A DNA stretch of 37,500 nt from Piromyces finnis. Lineage: Eukaryota; Neocallimastigomycota; Neocallimastigomycetes; Neocallimastigales; Neocallimastigaceae. Both the position numbers and the translations under genes were made by a program. Below are positions 9,499-19,289 of this stretch, piece after piece. Numbering within the stretch: the stretch's first letter is position 1; every line of letters starts with the position of its first letter. The notes under the pieces are model-generated. The model had not been told where the DNA came from. It worked only from the letters and a program-made list of their open reading frames with translations, and did not search any database. The DNA lies in the NCBI GenBank assembly GCA_002104945.1, contig MCFH01000038.1:1-37500 (forward strand). Direction: 5' to 3'.

Positions 9499-11350
9499 CA
9501 TGACATAAAATAAAATAAACATATGATTAATCATTTAAACAGTTGATCCTAATTAGTAATTATAAAAACTATTCAATTAATAATTCATCATTATTAATTG
9601 ATATTACCATAACATATTTGTTATAATTAAATAATTATTATTTTCAAAATTATTTCTAATAAAACTTGCCGTTAACCTATTTTATAATGATTAAGATTAT
9701 TTAATTTATAGGTGTTAACTGTTACACCTAAATGGGTCTAGTTCTATTTTTAGTAACAATCGTTATCATTAATTAAATTAATATAACTAAAATTCCTATT
9801 GATATATTTTTAATTTCATCAAGTCATAAGAAATATTTATGATCCATACTTGATATCATATTGATTTTAATTTACCTAATAAAATCTTTAAATGATCATA
9901 ACTTCCTTAAGTGATCAGTTAGAAGGACCGCGATTGTACCAAATTGTAGCTTTCTTCCTAAGCTTTCCAATAAACCTAGTTTCATCACCGTAGCACTTAC
10001 AGCCGTAGCGATCGTTTTTGGCGAGTTACACCTTATTTCGTACTTGCTTATTTTTGGTTAAGGGTTATAGTGTATTGATATTAAATTTTTGAAATCATAA
10101 CCCTTTCACTGAATCAAAATTTAAAAGGTGACTTTTAAAAGTGTTTTAAAATAATTATTGAAATTATTTAATTATAATTATTATGTTTAATTAATTATAG
10201 ATATTATCTGAATTTGTTTTAAATCCAGTTAATATCTTCACATGGTTTTGTAAAAGTTTTACTAAACTTATAATTTAATATTAAAATATTAGATTAAATA
10301 AAAGGTTAAAAGATAACTAGGTTAGAAAAAAAAATGTTTTATTAAAATAATCTTAATTGATTTATAAATGAATAATTAAATTATATATTATGGTTAAAAT
10401 AATTTCTTTTATTTTATTTAATGATATATTGCTAAAATATATAATAATAAGATTATTTAGTAGTAATACTCATTAAGTATTAATTATTATTAATAGTTAA
10501 TAATTTATAGTTAATAATTTAATAATTTATGGTTAATAATTTTTGGTTAATAATCTTTACAAAGATTTTAATTTCATAAACTATTCTAAACTATTTATAC
10601 TATTTGTAATTTTACATTTAATAATAAAATAACTTTTCAATACATGATTATATTCATAATATATTTTATAATACTTAAACTAAACTTAAGACTTATTCCT
10701 AATTATTAAAAAATAACTATTGTTTATAATATTCATAATATTAATTATTTCTTAATTATAATATAATTCATTGAATATAATATTAATAATTATAATCCTC
10801 TAGTTCAAAGATTATAAATTATGTTATTGAAATAATTATTATAAAATAAAGTTAATTAGTTCCGGAAAATAATTTTAATTTAATTAAACAATAATTTTTA
10901 TACTTTGAGTGAATGATTTATGTTTGATATATCAGGGGTGATCATTCTCTGAATAAACAATTAATCATTGCTAACAAAATATCTTTAAATTGGAATATCT
11001 CGTGAACCAGCAGAGATATTGACCTGATTTTAAGATATGTTGTTTGTCTCGAGCGTGGCTTTCTAACGAACGTAATTATAACCAAAATATTTTTATTCAA
11101 AAATCGTCATTCGTTGAGGAGATACGCGTGTTTTTTCTTATTCCATTTTAACGATAAGGGTTAAAGTTATTTATTATAAAAATTATTAAGGGTTAAGGTC
11201 ATATTTTAACCTTTCCTAAATTTTTAAATATTTCTTAATAAAATTTTATAATTTATTTGAAAATAAAATATTTGTTGATTTTGAAATTTCATAAGTGATT
11301 TCACAATTTCAAGTGATCTTGAAATTGTATTTTCACTAGTATTCGTGACA

Positions 11351-11401
11351 GGTTTCAATTGAAATATTTGTGGGCAAACTTATGGCCACAAATATTTCTT
11401 A
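11351..11401 (-). repeat. 51-bp LTR-terminus block shared with the C/D family
   Basis: Identical over 51 bp to 32779-32829, the outer end of the D LTR, in the same orientation; flanks differ. The block itself folds: AAATATTTGTGG and CCACAAATATTT can pair (12 bp) around a 12-nt loop. It may be the end of another LTR or a captured fragment. Confidence 0.75.
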
Positions 11402-12307
11402 AAATGTAAGAAATATTAATTATTCATAATTGAATAATTATTATTTCTTATTATTTAATACAAATTTATTTAAATTATTATTTTCTATACATTCAACTAT
11501 TACTAATAATTTATTAAATTATTTAATATTTCATTCATTTAGTTAATACTTATGATTTACTTAAAATATTAATTTTATATACACTTATATAAAATATAAA
11601 ATTTATTTACTTGCTATATTCTTATATATTTAATTAACTTTATAAATTTATTTAATTATTAATTTTTATGTACATTTAAATAATATAAATAATTTATTTA
11701 CTTATTATTATCTTATACATTTAATTTTGACTAACTATATTCATTACACTTATTGTTTTAAATTATGTATTAATTATATTTTATGTATTGTATTAAGCAC
11801 GGATAAAATAGGAATCGGAATTTTAAGGTTTTCCCGATTTCGCTTTAAAGAAGCATTCGGTTTTACTTAAAATTACACGAAGATCAATATGACTAGAATA
11901 TTGATCGAAAATCATGTTTAGGTTTTTCTTCTAGTCTTTTCCTAAACATTTTATTTGTTAAGATTAGAACCCGTTTATTTAACCTTATTTTTTAATAAAA
12001 TTATAAATAAAACACTCTTGAAATTCCTTAGAAATTCAAGAGTTATTATTATAAAGGAATACGTTATAATAAATAACATAAATACATTTTTCTTTTTAAT
12101 TAAATAAAATATCCTTCTAATAAATCAGTAATTTAAATAAAAAAACTTACGACCCATTTGACTCTTTGTGTTTGGTTGTTTATTATAAATCTTTATAATA
12201 AACTCGATAAGTTTTATTTTTACTTTCTATTTTCTATTCTAATTTGTTCAATACTTCTTATTTCCGCATAATAATACTACAATATTATTCGTTAATATTA
12301 TTGTAGA

Positions 12308-12342
12308 TAGTAATTTCTGTAAACAATAATAAGAAATTACTA
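12308..12342. repeat. 11-bp perfect inverted repeat next to the element E insertion site
   Basis: TAGTAATTTCT (12308-12318) and AGAAATTACTA (12332-12342) are exact reverse complements around a 13-nt spacer, two bases before the target duplication of E. A second inverted repeat with arms CTACAATA and TATTGTAG lies just to its left. Confidence 0.7.
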
Positions 12343-12347
12343 CATAA

Positions 12348-12977
12348 TGGTACAGAATTTTATTATAAGTACCTTTTTCTTTATTGTTTGGGACACTACA
12401 ACAGTTATAAATAACAAATTTATATTCTAGATGAATATTTTTTGATTATATATTATTTTATTATTTTGTTTATTATTTTATTATTTTTATTACAAGCTTT
12501 ATTATTTATAAGTATTATTTATTATTATTTTATATTATTATTTGTTTTAAAAATAGGTATAATCTTAGAAAATAAACTAATATTATTATTAATTCCTTCA
12601 CTAAATCTAACAATAATATTATTTATTCTTCTATTATTATCACCTTATCTTTATTTTATTTATAATATAACTAATATAAACTAACTAAAACTAACTAAAA
12701 ACTAAAAACTCTTCTTTTTTTTTTTTATATATATATACGCGTCTTTCTCTTCCTTATATAATTATATTTTTATCATCCTTATATTAAATTATAAAAAGTT
12801 TATTTTACTTTAATAAATTATTTATAAGTTATTAATTTAATTTAATTTACCATTCTTATTATTACTATAGTTATATAAATTTATTAAATAAAAATATTTA
12901 AATCCATATATATTATAAGGGTTATTTCATTTACCAAATATATGGATTTATTGCATTTTTCTGAATGTGGTGTACCA
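12348..12977 (-). repeat. Element E 3' LTR (630 bp)
   Basis: Pairs with 18653-19281. The ends form a perfect 7-bp inverted repeat (TGGTACA/TGTACCA). The 80-codon hydrophobic frame inside it is an AT-composition artefact, present in both LTRs because they are copies. Confidence 0.95.
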
Positions 12978-13019
12978 AGACATCCCGTCTTAGTTTGGAC
13001 TTCGTCCCTTGAAGTCCAA
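12978..13019 (-). promoter_or_regulatory. Element E 3' untranslated hairpin and polypurine region
   Basis: On the minus strand, 20-odd nt after the pol stop, TTGGACTTC and GAAGTCCAA (9 bp) pair around the 7-nt loop AAGGGAC (12995-13019). Then AAGACGGGATGTCT borders the 3' LTR and is the likely plus-strand primer. The core 19-mer GACTTCGTCCCTTGAAGTC (plus strand) is identical at 33502-33520 in element G. Confidence 0.65.
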
Positions 13020-13040
13020 TTTTAAATATTTTTTTTTTTA

Positions 13041-16000
13041 TTACAATTCAGAAAAATATGGAATTATATTCTTTAAGTGAATATTCCGTTCTGCAATTTC
13101 CCCTGAAATAGGATCACAAACTGTAACTGTATTAAATTCTTTCTTTATGATTTTTAAGGGTCCAGTAAAATAAGGGTCCAGTTTCCTTCTATTGAATACT
13201 TTAACTAATACTAAATCTCCAGGTTTATATGCGGCTCTCATTCGTTTACTCTGTCGTCTCCGGTCACTCCATAATTTATTGGCTGTTTCAATATTATCGA
13301 TGGCTTCTTGTATCCACTTATGATGTCTCACGAACTTCTGTATCCAATATTCCTCTTCGTTCTCATACTTATTCCTGTCTTTCATCAAAGATAGTTCGAA
13401 GGGTTGTAGATCTTTGCGTCCATATAGTAGTTCAAAGCTGCTGAACTTTGTAATTTCGTTTTTACAAGTTCTAAGAGCCCATAATGCACTAGGCAGTATT
13501 TCATCCCATTCATCTTCTTCATTACCTAATAGTTTCAGATATTTGATTATCTCCTTATTCCGGTTTTCCACTTCTCCATTAGATGCAGGGTGGTATGTCG
13601 ATACGTATTGGACGTACACGTCATGTAAATCCAGGAATGCCTTCGTCTTATCAGATCTAAATTGAGGCCCATTGTCTGTTACTAGAACCTCTGGAATACC
13701 ATGGCGAGAAAATACCCTCTTCAAAAAGTCAATGACATCATCGGATTCTATATTCTCCAAAGCCTCAGCCTCCACCCATTTAGTTAAATAGTCCACTAGA
13801 ACAATGATGTATTTATTGCCTTTATTTGTTATTGGCAACGGACCTACCAGATCAAGACCTACTCTTGAAAATGGTAAGCCTGGCTTTGTAGGTATGCTTT
13901 CAACAAAAAGGTTAGATTTCTGTGGCTTGAATTGTTGGCATCTTGGACAACACTTAATATAAATTTTTATATCGTTATTCATGCCCTTCCAATAAAATTC
14001 CTTCTTTAGCCTATGATAGGTCTTGTATATACCTTCATGTCCGATAGAATGAGCGGCTTCAATTAGTCTGAATTTTTCTTCGTCATCATCTATAATTCTT
14101 CTTAGTTTCCCATTACTCTTGTAGTATTGTATTCCATCCATAGTTATAAGTTTCCTATTAATAAAATCATTTATATTTTTATATTGATTATTATTCTCAC
14201 TTATTTTATTATTAGTAGTAGTATTACTATTGTTCTCCACGATCACGTTGATTGTTTGTTTGTTATGACTTGGTCTTGGTGCTAACTGACTTTCTTCCTT
14301 ACTGGTCAATCTTGATAGAGCGTCAGCTATTACATTCTTCTTTCCTTCTTCGTACAACACTTTGATTTTTAATATACTAAACGTAGTGACCCATTTAAGA
14401 TGTCGATTATTGGTTGGTTCGCTATTATTAATCAATCCAACTAGCGGTTTATGGTCGGTGATTAATTCAGTTTCCAACGTATTTCCTACTATATAATGCT
14501 TGAATTTCCTAGAACAATAATATGCAGCTGTCCCTTCTAAATCTGTTACACTATAGTTTTCTTCTGATTTATTCAGTGTCCTACTTACAAAGTGTAGTGG
14601 TTTCTCCATTCCATCTTCATCTATTTGTAAAATCACTCCACCTATCCCATTACGTGATGCATCTGTTCTAATCTTGAATGGTTTATCAAAATCCGGTGGC
14701 ATTAATATCGGAGCTTCTATTAGTCTTAATTTTAAGATTTCAAATGAATTATTCGCCTCTGGACTCCATTTGAACTCTTCGTCTTTCTTTAATAACTTAA
14801 ATAATGGTTTAGCATATTGTGCAAATTTATCAATAAATTTTCGGTAGTAACTTACAGCCCCTAAAAACGAACGCAATTGAGAAACATTTTTCGGTGGTAG
14901 CCAGTTCATGATTACCTGCGTTTTCCCCGGAATTGGTTTAATTCCTTCTTTAGATAATACATGGCCTAGCAATTCTACTTCTTCTTGAAAGAAGTGACAC
15001 TTCTCAATGTTGATTCTTAAACCATTTTCCCTGAGTATTTTAAAAACCTTTGATAAATCTCTAATATGTTCTTCCATTGTATTGGAAAAGACTATCAAAT
15101 CATCAATATAAATAAAGACACACTTCCCAATAAGGTCGAAGAAAATCCTGTTCATTTCTCTCTGGAAGGTAGCTGGGGCATTACATAACCCGAAAGGCAT
15201 TACCTTGAAATTATAGTTTCCATATATAGTGGTAAAACATGTAAGATCTTCATCCTCAGGATACATCGGAACTTGGTGGTAACCCGAAAACAAATCCATA
15301 GTAGTCAAAACAGCTTTCTTACCTACGTAGCACAGTATGTCATCAATTAGTGGTAGAGCGTAGGAATCCTTTATTGTACATTCATTTAAGCGTCGATAAT
15401 CCACACACATTCGGTATTTTCCATTTTTCTTAGGCACTAAGACTACAGGCGACGACCACGATGAATGGGATGGTTCAATTAATTTATTCTTAATCAGCTT
15501 GGTTAACTCCTCTTTCAATGCATCTGCTTGCACTTTTGATAGCCTATATGCTCGTTGTTTAAAAGGAAACGAGTTTGGCTTCAACCTGATACGATGAGGT
15601 AGTAATTTTGTTCTACTCAGATCGTCAGTTTTAACAGCGATAACATGATTAAATTTATCAAATAGCTTTCTTACTACATCTCTAATATCTTTCGGAATTT
15701 TATTCACAATATTATTAATAATATTTTCTTTTGTTTCTAACGTTCCTTCTTTTCCTTCATTCTGGGTAGACATCGCTACTGTTATTAACATTGGTGTTTC
15801 TTCTATAGTTTCCTCCTCTGAATCCTCCCCTTTAGATTCCTGGAGATTTACATCATAATGGAGGTCTGCAATTTTCATGGGAGAATTGTTTTTATCAATG
15901 TAATATAAATTATCATCCACAAAATTTAAACTAAACCTATTCCTTTTAAGGGAATCGATTCCAATTAATATATCAAAGATATCATCTTTTTCGATAACCC

Positions 16001-17117
16001 TAAATATCTCTGTGAAAGTCTTCTCGCCAATTGTGATTTTTAGTTTATATATATCCGTATTCGATGAAGTATTGGAATATGCCTGAAATATTGTCTCTGT
16101 AATATTTCCTACTGGCTGCTTGTGAATCCTAAATTTGCGGAGTGCTGACTTTGTTATCATATTAACGCTGGCACATGAATCTAAGAATATTTCAGCCTCC
16201 ACATCTTCTACCTTCCCGCGGACTTTGACAACTTTATGTTCTCCAAGCAAGGTGACAGCATTTGTTACTGCATTTTTGAATTTTGGTGTTAATTTCAACT
16301 TCTGGGCAAATGCTGTGCGGAATTTTGGGAACAGGTCTAATAAATTCACAAGTTTTGTTACCACTTCTGTTGAAGCTACTTCTTTAACTAAATCATCTAC
16401 CTTGAACTCTTCAAAACCATCCATTAGACGTATGTGTTTTTCAATATTTAAAATTTGTTCTTGCGGTGAGTTAGGGTTTATTTTATCTATTTCCTTCCTT
16501 TCTTGTTTCTTCATTTCAGCATTTCTTTCTTCCCGATTTTTCTTCTTTACATTCTCTATTCTTTTATCATTTAGATAGGATACATCCAAGTGTTCTAACT
16601 TCTCTACTTTGTTTAATTTTCTATTTTCCTTAGGAGTTGTTGCTTTGCTCTTATCATTCTTGCCCAATTCTTCATTTATATCATCCAACTCCTCTTCCAT
16701 TTCTTCTTTTCCTATGGTTTCTATTAACTTATTTTCATCTTTGGTTGATTTTCCATCAGAATCTATTGTTATAATTTCAGAAGTGTCCAAGTTCATCTCC
16801 TTATCATTATTATTTATATAATTCCTTCTCTTATCTAATTGCTCATTATACTTCATAGCAGCAGTTTTAATAGGCATAGGATTTCGCTGTAGTTTATTCT
16901 CATGCATTCTCTTTATTTGGCTGGTTGTTTCCTTGTGCGCATTTTTAGCTTTGCTATTTGTGTCTTTTGATTTCTTCGTTGCAACCAAGGTTATAGACGA
17001 AGGCTCTCGGTAATTATTATTTGAGGTATTAGTATTAATTATGGTTTTATCTACCGTTGGTTGTACCACCGATAGATTGGTTTGTTTACTGGGAGTTGTC
17101 CTTCTCCCAGAGTTTAG
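13041..17117 (-). CDS. Element E Pol polyprotein, read by -1 frameshift
   Basis: Residues are counted from the GTG codon at 17069; the frame is open 16 codons further up to the slip site. A Lys/Asn-rich region covers 1-200. The aspartic protease region has IFLDSCASVNMI with Asp 297. RT is at about 495-720 with LFSGYHQV and YIDD 654-657. RNase H has D803, E845, D872 and the NVIADALSRL box. Integrase has HHCC (H1007, H1011, C1041, C1044) and the triad D1073, D1132, E1168 (D-35-E). A GPL/F-type C-terminus follows, with no chromodomain. The protease motif has Cys 299 (TGT) where DSG or DTG is usual. This is one base from Gly, so it could be a damaging mutation or a family trait. All other catalytic residues are in place. 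Confidence 0.93.
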   Translation of the reverse strand, partial: LNSGRRTTPSKQTNLSVVQPTVDKTIINTNTSNNNYREPSSITLVATKKSKDTNSKAKNAHKETTSQIKRMHENKLQRNPMPIKTAAMKYNEQLDKRRNYINNNDKEMNLDTSEIITIDSDGKSTKDENKLIETIGKEEMEEELDDINEELGKNDKSKATTPKENRKLNKVEKLEHLDVSYLNDKRIENVKKKNREERNAEMKKQERKEIDKINPNSPQEQILNIEKHIRLMDGFEEFKVDDLVKEVASTEVVTKLVNLLDLFPKFRTAFAQKLKLTPKFKNAVTNAVTLLGEHKVVKVRGKVEDVEAEIFLDSCASVNMITKSALRKFRIHKQPVGNITETIFQAYSNTSSNTDIYKLKITIGEKTFTEIFRVIEKDDIFDILIGIDSLKRNRFSLNFVDDNLYYIDKNNSPMKIADLHYDVNLQESKGEDSEEETIEETPMLITVAMSTQNEGKEGTLETKENIINNIVNKIPKDIRDVVRKLFDKFNHVIAVKTDDLSRTKLLPHRIRLKPNSFPFKQRAYRLSKVQADALKEELTKLIKNKLIEPSHSSWSSPVVLVPKKNGKYRMCVDYRRLNECTIKDSYALPLIDDILCYVGKKAVLTTMDLFSGYHQVPMYPEDEDLTCFTTIYGNYNFKVMPFGLCNAPATFQREMNRIFFDLIGKCVFIYIDDLIVFSNTMEEHIRDLSKVFKILRENGLRINIEKCHFFQEEVELLGHVLSKEGIKPIPGKTQVIMNWLPPKNVSQLRSFLGAVSYYRKFIDKFAQYAKPLFKLLKKDEEFKWSPEANNSFEILKLRLIEAPILMPPDFDKPFKIRTDASRNGIGGVILQIDEDGMEKPLHFVSRTLNKSEENYSVTDLEGTAAYYCSRKFKHYIVGNTLETELITDHKPLVGLINNSEPTNNRHLKWVTTFSILKIKVLYEEGKKNVIADALSRLTSKEESQLAPRPSHNKQTINVIVENNSNTTTNNKISENNNQYKNINDFINRKLITMDGIQYYKSNGKLRRIIDDDEEKFRLIEAAHSIGHEGIYKTYHRLKKEFYWKGMNNDIKIYIKCCPRCQQFKPQKSNLFVESIPTKPGLPFSRVGLDLVGPLPITNKGNKYIIVLVDYLTKWVEAEALENIESDDVIDFLKRVFSRHGIPEVLVTDNGPQFRSDKTKAFLDLHDVYVQYVSTYHPASNGEVENRNKEIIKYLKLLGNEEDEWDEILPSALWALRTCKNEITKFSSFELLYGRKDLQPFELSLMKDRNKYENEEEYWIQKFVRHHKWIQEAIDNIETANKLWSDRRRQSKRMRAAYKPGDLVLVKVFNRRKLDPYFTGPLKIIKKEFNTVTVCDPISGEIAERNIHLKNIIPYFSEL

Positions 17118-17123
17118 TTTAAA
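17089..17123 (-). promoter_or_regulatory. -1 programmed ribosomal frameshift signal of element E
   Basis: Gag ends CTT TTA AAC TAA. The heptamer T TTA AAC (17123-17117), the slip site known from coronaviruses, is in the gag frame directly before the stop. Six nt later comes a perfect 7-bp stem CTGGGAG/CTCCCAG around an 8-nt loop (17110-17089). The -1 frame continues without a stop into pol. Confidence 0.92.
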
Positions 17124-18148
17124 AGCCCCTTTTCTTCCATTTCGGCAAGTTGTTTAAAAGTATATGGACATTCTATACGTTTGTGTCCATTTTGTCCACA
17201 TCTGAAACATTTTATATCGGAATTTCTTTCATCAATCTCCCTTGGAATAGCATTGGTTGGTTCTATCAGGGATACCCTTTTTTCCGCATTTCTTGTTGTA
17301 GAATAAGATTTATTCATGCCTTGATAAGGGATTAAACCCATTCTACTATTATTATCATTCTGTTGATTTACATAACCATTGGTGTTGCTCCAATTAGACT
17401 GTCCTCCATAAACTCTGCGGTAGCTAGTCCTAGTTCTATTGAAATATGGATATCTAAAGTTCTGGTTAATATTCTTCCTGTCGTAATATGAATTATGCGA
17501 ATCCTCTTTATTATCATTCATAAGTCCAGTATAAATCGGATGATTTAATAGAACATTATCACTTTGGGCAGCTAAAGTAACATTCCTTGTTCCTCTCCTT
17601 TGGTTAACTTGTTCCTTGTTTTTCTCTTTAATTTCTCTCTCAGTATTTTCAGCTCGTTCAGCAATTTTGTAAGCTTCTTGTAGGTTCTCACAATCAGACA
17701 TTCCTACCTGGGAGCACGGATAGACACGAGCACTAATAGAGTCTCTATATTCCTTCACTGTTATTAATTTCTGATATTCCCTACTTAGATTATGATACAA
17801 GTTTCGATATCTATAATTAAACTTTTTTATAGTTTCTCCTTCCGCAATATTCATGTTTCTAAGTAGGGTCCATTTATCTCCCTCAGTAATCTTCATATCT
17901 TCTTCGATGGCTATTTGTATTTCTTTAAGTGATGGGTAATGGACTTCATTATTTCTTCTTATTTTTAACCTTCTTACAACTTCTTTGGTATCAGACTCTA
18001 CTGCGGCCATAGCCCAATTATACACTTGTCTAGGCTCAATTAAATCATAGAGATCCAAAAATTCGTTCATATCCACTACCCATTCCCATACATTCTTCCC
18101 ATAGTTATCAAGTTTGGGAACCTCTTTACGTATAGTAGTTAAATCCAT
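17114..18148 (-). CDS. Element E Gag (344 aa)
   Basis: Structural Gag. The N-terminal two thirds is a helical capsid-type region (conserved Trp/Leu-rich blocks around residues 20-165, including YRYRNLYHNL near 112). An Arg/Asn/Tyr-rich basic region follows at 180-300. A CCHC zinc knuckle with C314, C317, H322 and C327 (CFRCGQNGHKRIEC) would bind the genomic RNA. The start is the first Met after the leader. The last codons form the frameshift signal into pol, so Gag is made in excess of Gag-Pol. Confidence 0.93.
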   Translation of the reverse strand: MDLTTIRKEVPKLDNYGKNVWEWVVDMNEFLDLYDLIEPRQVYNWAMAAVESDTKEVVRRLKIRRNNEVHYPSLKEIQIAIEEDMKITEGDKWTLLRNMNIAEGETIKKFNYRYRNLYHNLSREYQKLITVKEYRDSISARVYPCSQVGMSDCENLQEAYKIAERAENTEREIKEKNKEQVNQRRGTRNVTLAAQSDNVLLNHPIYTGLMNDNKEDSHNSYYDRKNINQNFRYPYFNRTRTSYRRVYGGQSNWSNTNGYVNQQNDNNSRMGLIPYQGMNKSYSTTRNAEKRVSLIEPTNAIPREIDERNSDIKCFRCGQNGHKRIECPYTFKQLAEMEEKGLLN

Positions 18149-18479
18149 TTCTCAAAGATGAACTAATATTACTCTTATTATTGTTTGTCTGTTTATTATA
18201 TCGCGTGATTTCTAATTGTATATATTTTTATATTTTATTATTATTAACACGCGTATTAATTATAAATTTATGTTATTTTTTATATATAAATATAAACTAT
18301 TTTATTTTAATAAATTTAATTCTTAGAACTACTTATATTATCGACTTTGGTGTAGAAGGCCTTTAGCTAAGAAGTTTTTCATTCAACAGCCGCGATCTAC
18401 CCAAAGCGGTTGGTGGAAATATGTGTATTCTTCAAATTAAATAATTAAAATAATATAATTTAATAGTTATATATAATTT

Positions 18480-18536
18480 ATTATTATTATTATTATATAT
18501 ATTAATTTATTATTATTATTATTATTATTATAAATA

Positions 18537-18570
<34 letters not shown>

Positions 18571-18578
18571 TTTTTTTT
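18480..18578. repeat. TTA, TA and poly(T) simple-sequence tract
   Basis: On the plus strand: TTA triplets, then about 20 nt of TA, then about 26 T. It lies inside the E leader, so the RNA would carry a long A-run. Confidence 0.9.
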
Positions 18579-18627
18579 GTATAATCTCTATCTATTACTC
18601 ATCTATTTTCATAAATTTGCTTGTTGT

Positions 18628-18646
18628 ACGCCCGGATTCTCCACCA
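18628..18646 (-). promoter_or_regulatory. Element E tRNA-type primer binding site
   Basis: On the minus strand, 6 nt after the LTR, TGGTGGAGAATCCGGGCGT. Its complement reads as a tRNA 3' end: A58 C G, T-stem half CCCGG (C61 conserved), acceptor strand ATTCTCC, A73 and CCA. The tRNA would begin GGAGAAT; which tRNA this is I cannot tell. Confidence 0.7.
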
Positions 18647-18652
18647 AAAACT

Positions 18653-19281
18653 TGGTACAGAATTTTATTATAAGTACCTTTTTCTTTATTGTTTGGGACA
18701 CTACAACAGTTATAAATAACAAATTTATATTCTAGATGAATATTTTTTGATTATATATTATTTTATTATTTTGTTTATTATTTTATTATTTTTATTACAA
18801 GCTTTATTATTTATAAGTATTATTTATCATTATTTTATATTATTATTTGTTTTAAAAATAGGTATAATCTTAGAAAATAAACTAATATTATTATTAATTC
18901 CTTCACTAAATCTAACAATAATATTATTTATTCTTCTATTATTATCACCTTATCTTTATTTTATTTATAATATAACTAATATAAACTAACTAAAACTAAC
19001 TAAAAACTAAAAACTCTTCTTTTTTTTTTTATATATATATACGCGTCTTTCTCTTCCTTATATAATTATATTTTTATCATCCTTATATTAAATTATAAAA
19101 AGTTTATTTTACTTTAATAAATTATTTATAAGTTATTAATTTAATTTAATTTACCATTCTTATTATTACTATAGTTATATAAATTTATTAAATAAAAATA
19201 TTTAAATCCATATATATTATAAGGGTTATTTCATTTACCAAATATATGGATTTATTGCATTTTTCTGAATGTGGTGTACCA
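18653..19281 (-). repeat. Element E 5' LTR (629 bp)
   Basis: Pair of 12348-12977 with one T fewer in a T-run and one substitution noticed. Followed by ATAA, matching the four bases before the other LTR. Confidence 0.95.
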
Positions 19282-19289
19282 ATAAAATT

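Larger units (their letters stand above)
9401..12347. other. Noncoding AT-rich region with LTR-like relics
   Basis: About 2.9 kb with no coding frame that I can support. It holds the rest of the F U3, a (GTTT)n microsatellite, two less AT-rich islands (9890-10035 and 10985-11140), a 51-bp block shared with the C/D LTR end (11351-11401), several short inverted repeats, and the 5' target-site copy ATAA of element E at 12344-12347. Confidence 0.7.
18149..18652 (-). other. Element E 5' leader with simple repeats
   Basis: Leader between the LTR and gag. It contains a possible hairpin CAGCCGC/GCGGTTG (18387-18412), the simple-sequence tract at 18480-18578 and the primer site at 18628-18646. No other gene is seen. 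Confidence 0.7.
12348..19281 (-). mobile_element. Element E: complete Ty3/gypsy retrotransposon with gag and -1 pol
   Basis: The 6934-bp element has LTRs of 630 and 629 bp with termini TGGTACA...TGTACCA. They differ, as far as seen, by one substitution near 12530 and one T in a T-run. It is flanked by a 4-bp direct repeat ATAA (12344-12347 and 19282-19285). It carries gag, a frameshift signal, pol with all enzymatic domains, a tRNA-type primer site and a purine-containing 3' end. No chromodomain is seen. The frames are intact; the only doubtful residue is the protease Gly (see pol). Confidence 0.94.

Noticed and set aside
10249-10261. TGTAAAAGTTTTA, same as the start of the A/B LTR
   Set aside because: Match ends after 13 nt; likely chance in AT-rich DNA.
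12442-12684. 80-codon hydrophobic frame in the E LTR, repeated at 18747-18989
   Set aside because: Ile/Leu/Tyr-rich product is what random AT-rich DNA gives; both copies agree because the LTRs are copies.
16135-16578. 147-codon plus-strand frame and similar antisense frames
   Set aside because: Antisense to E pol; Ser/Phe/Leu-rich shadow without family motifs.
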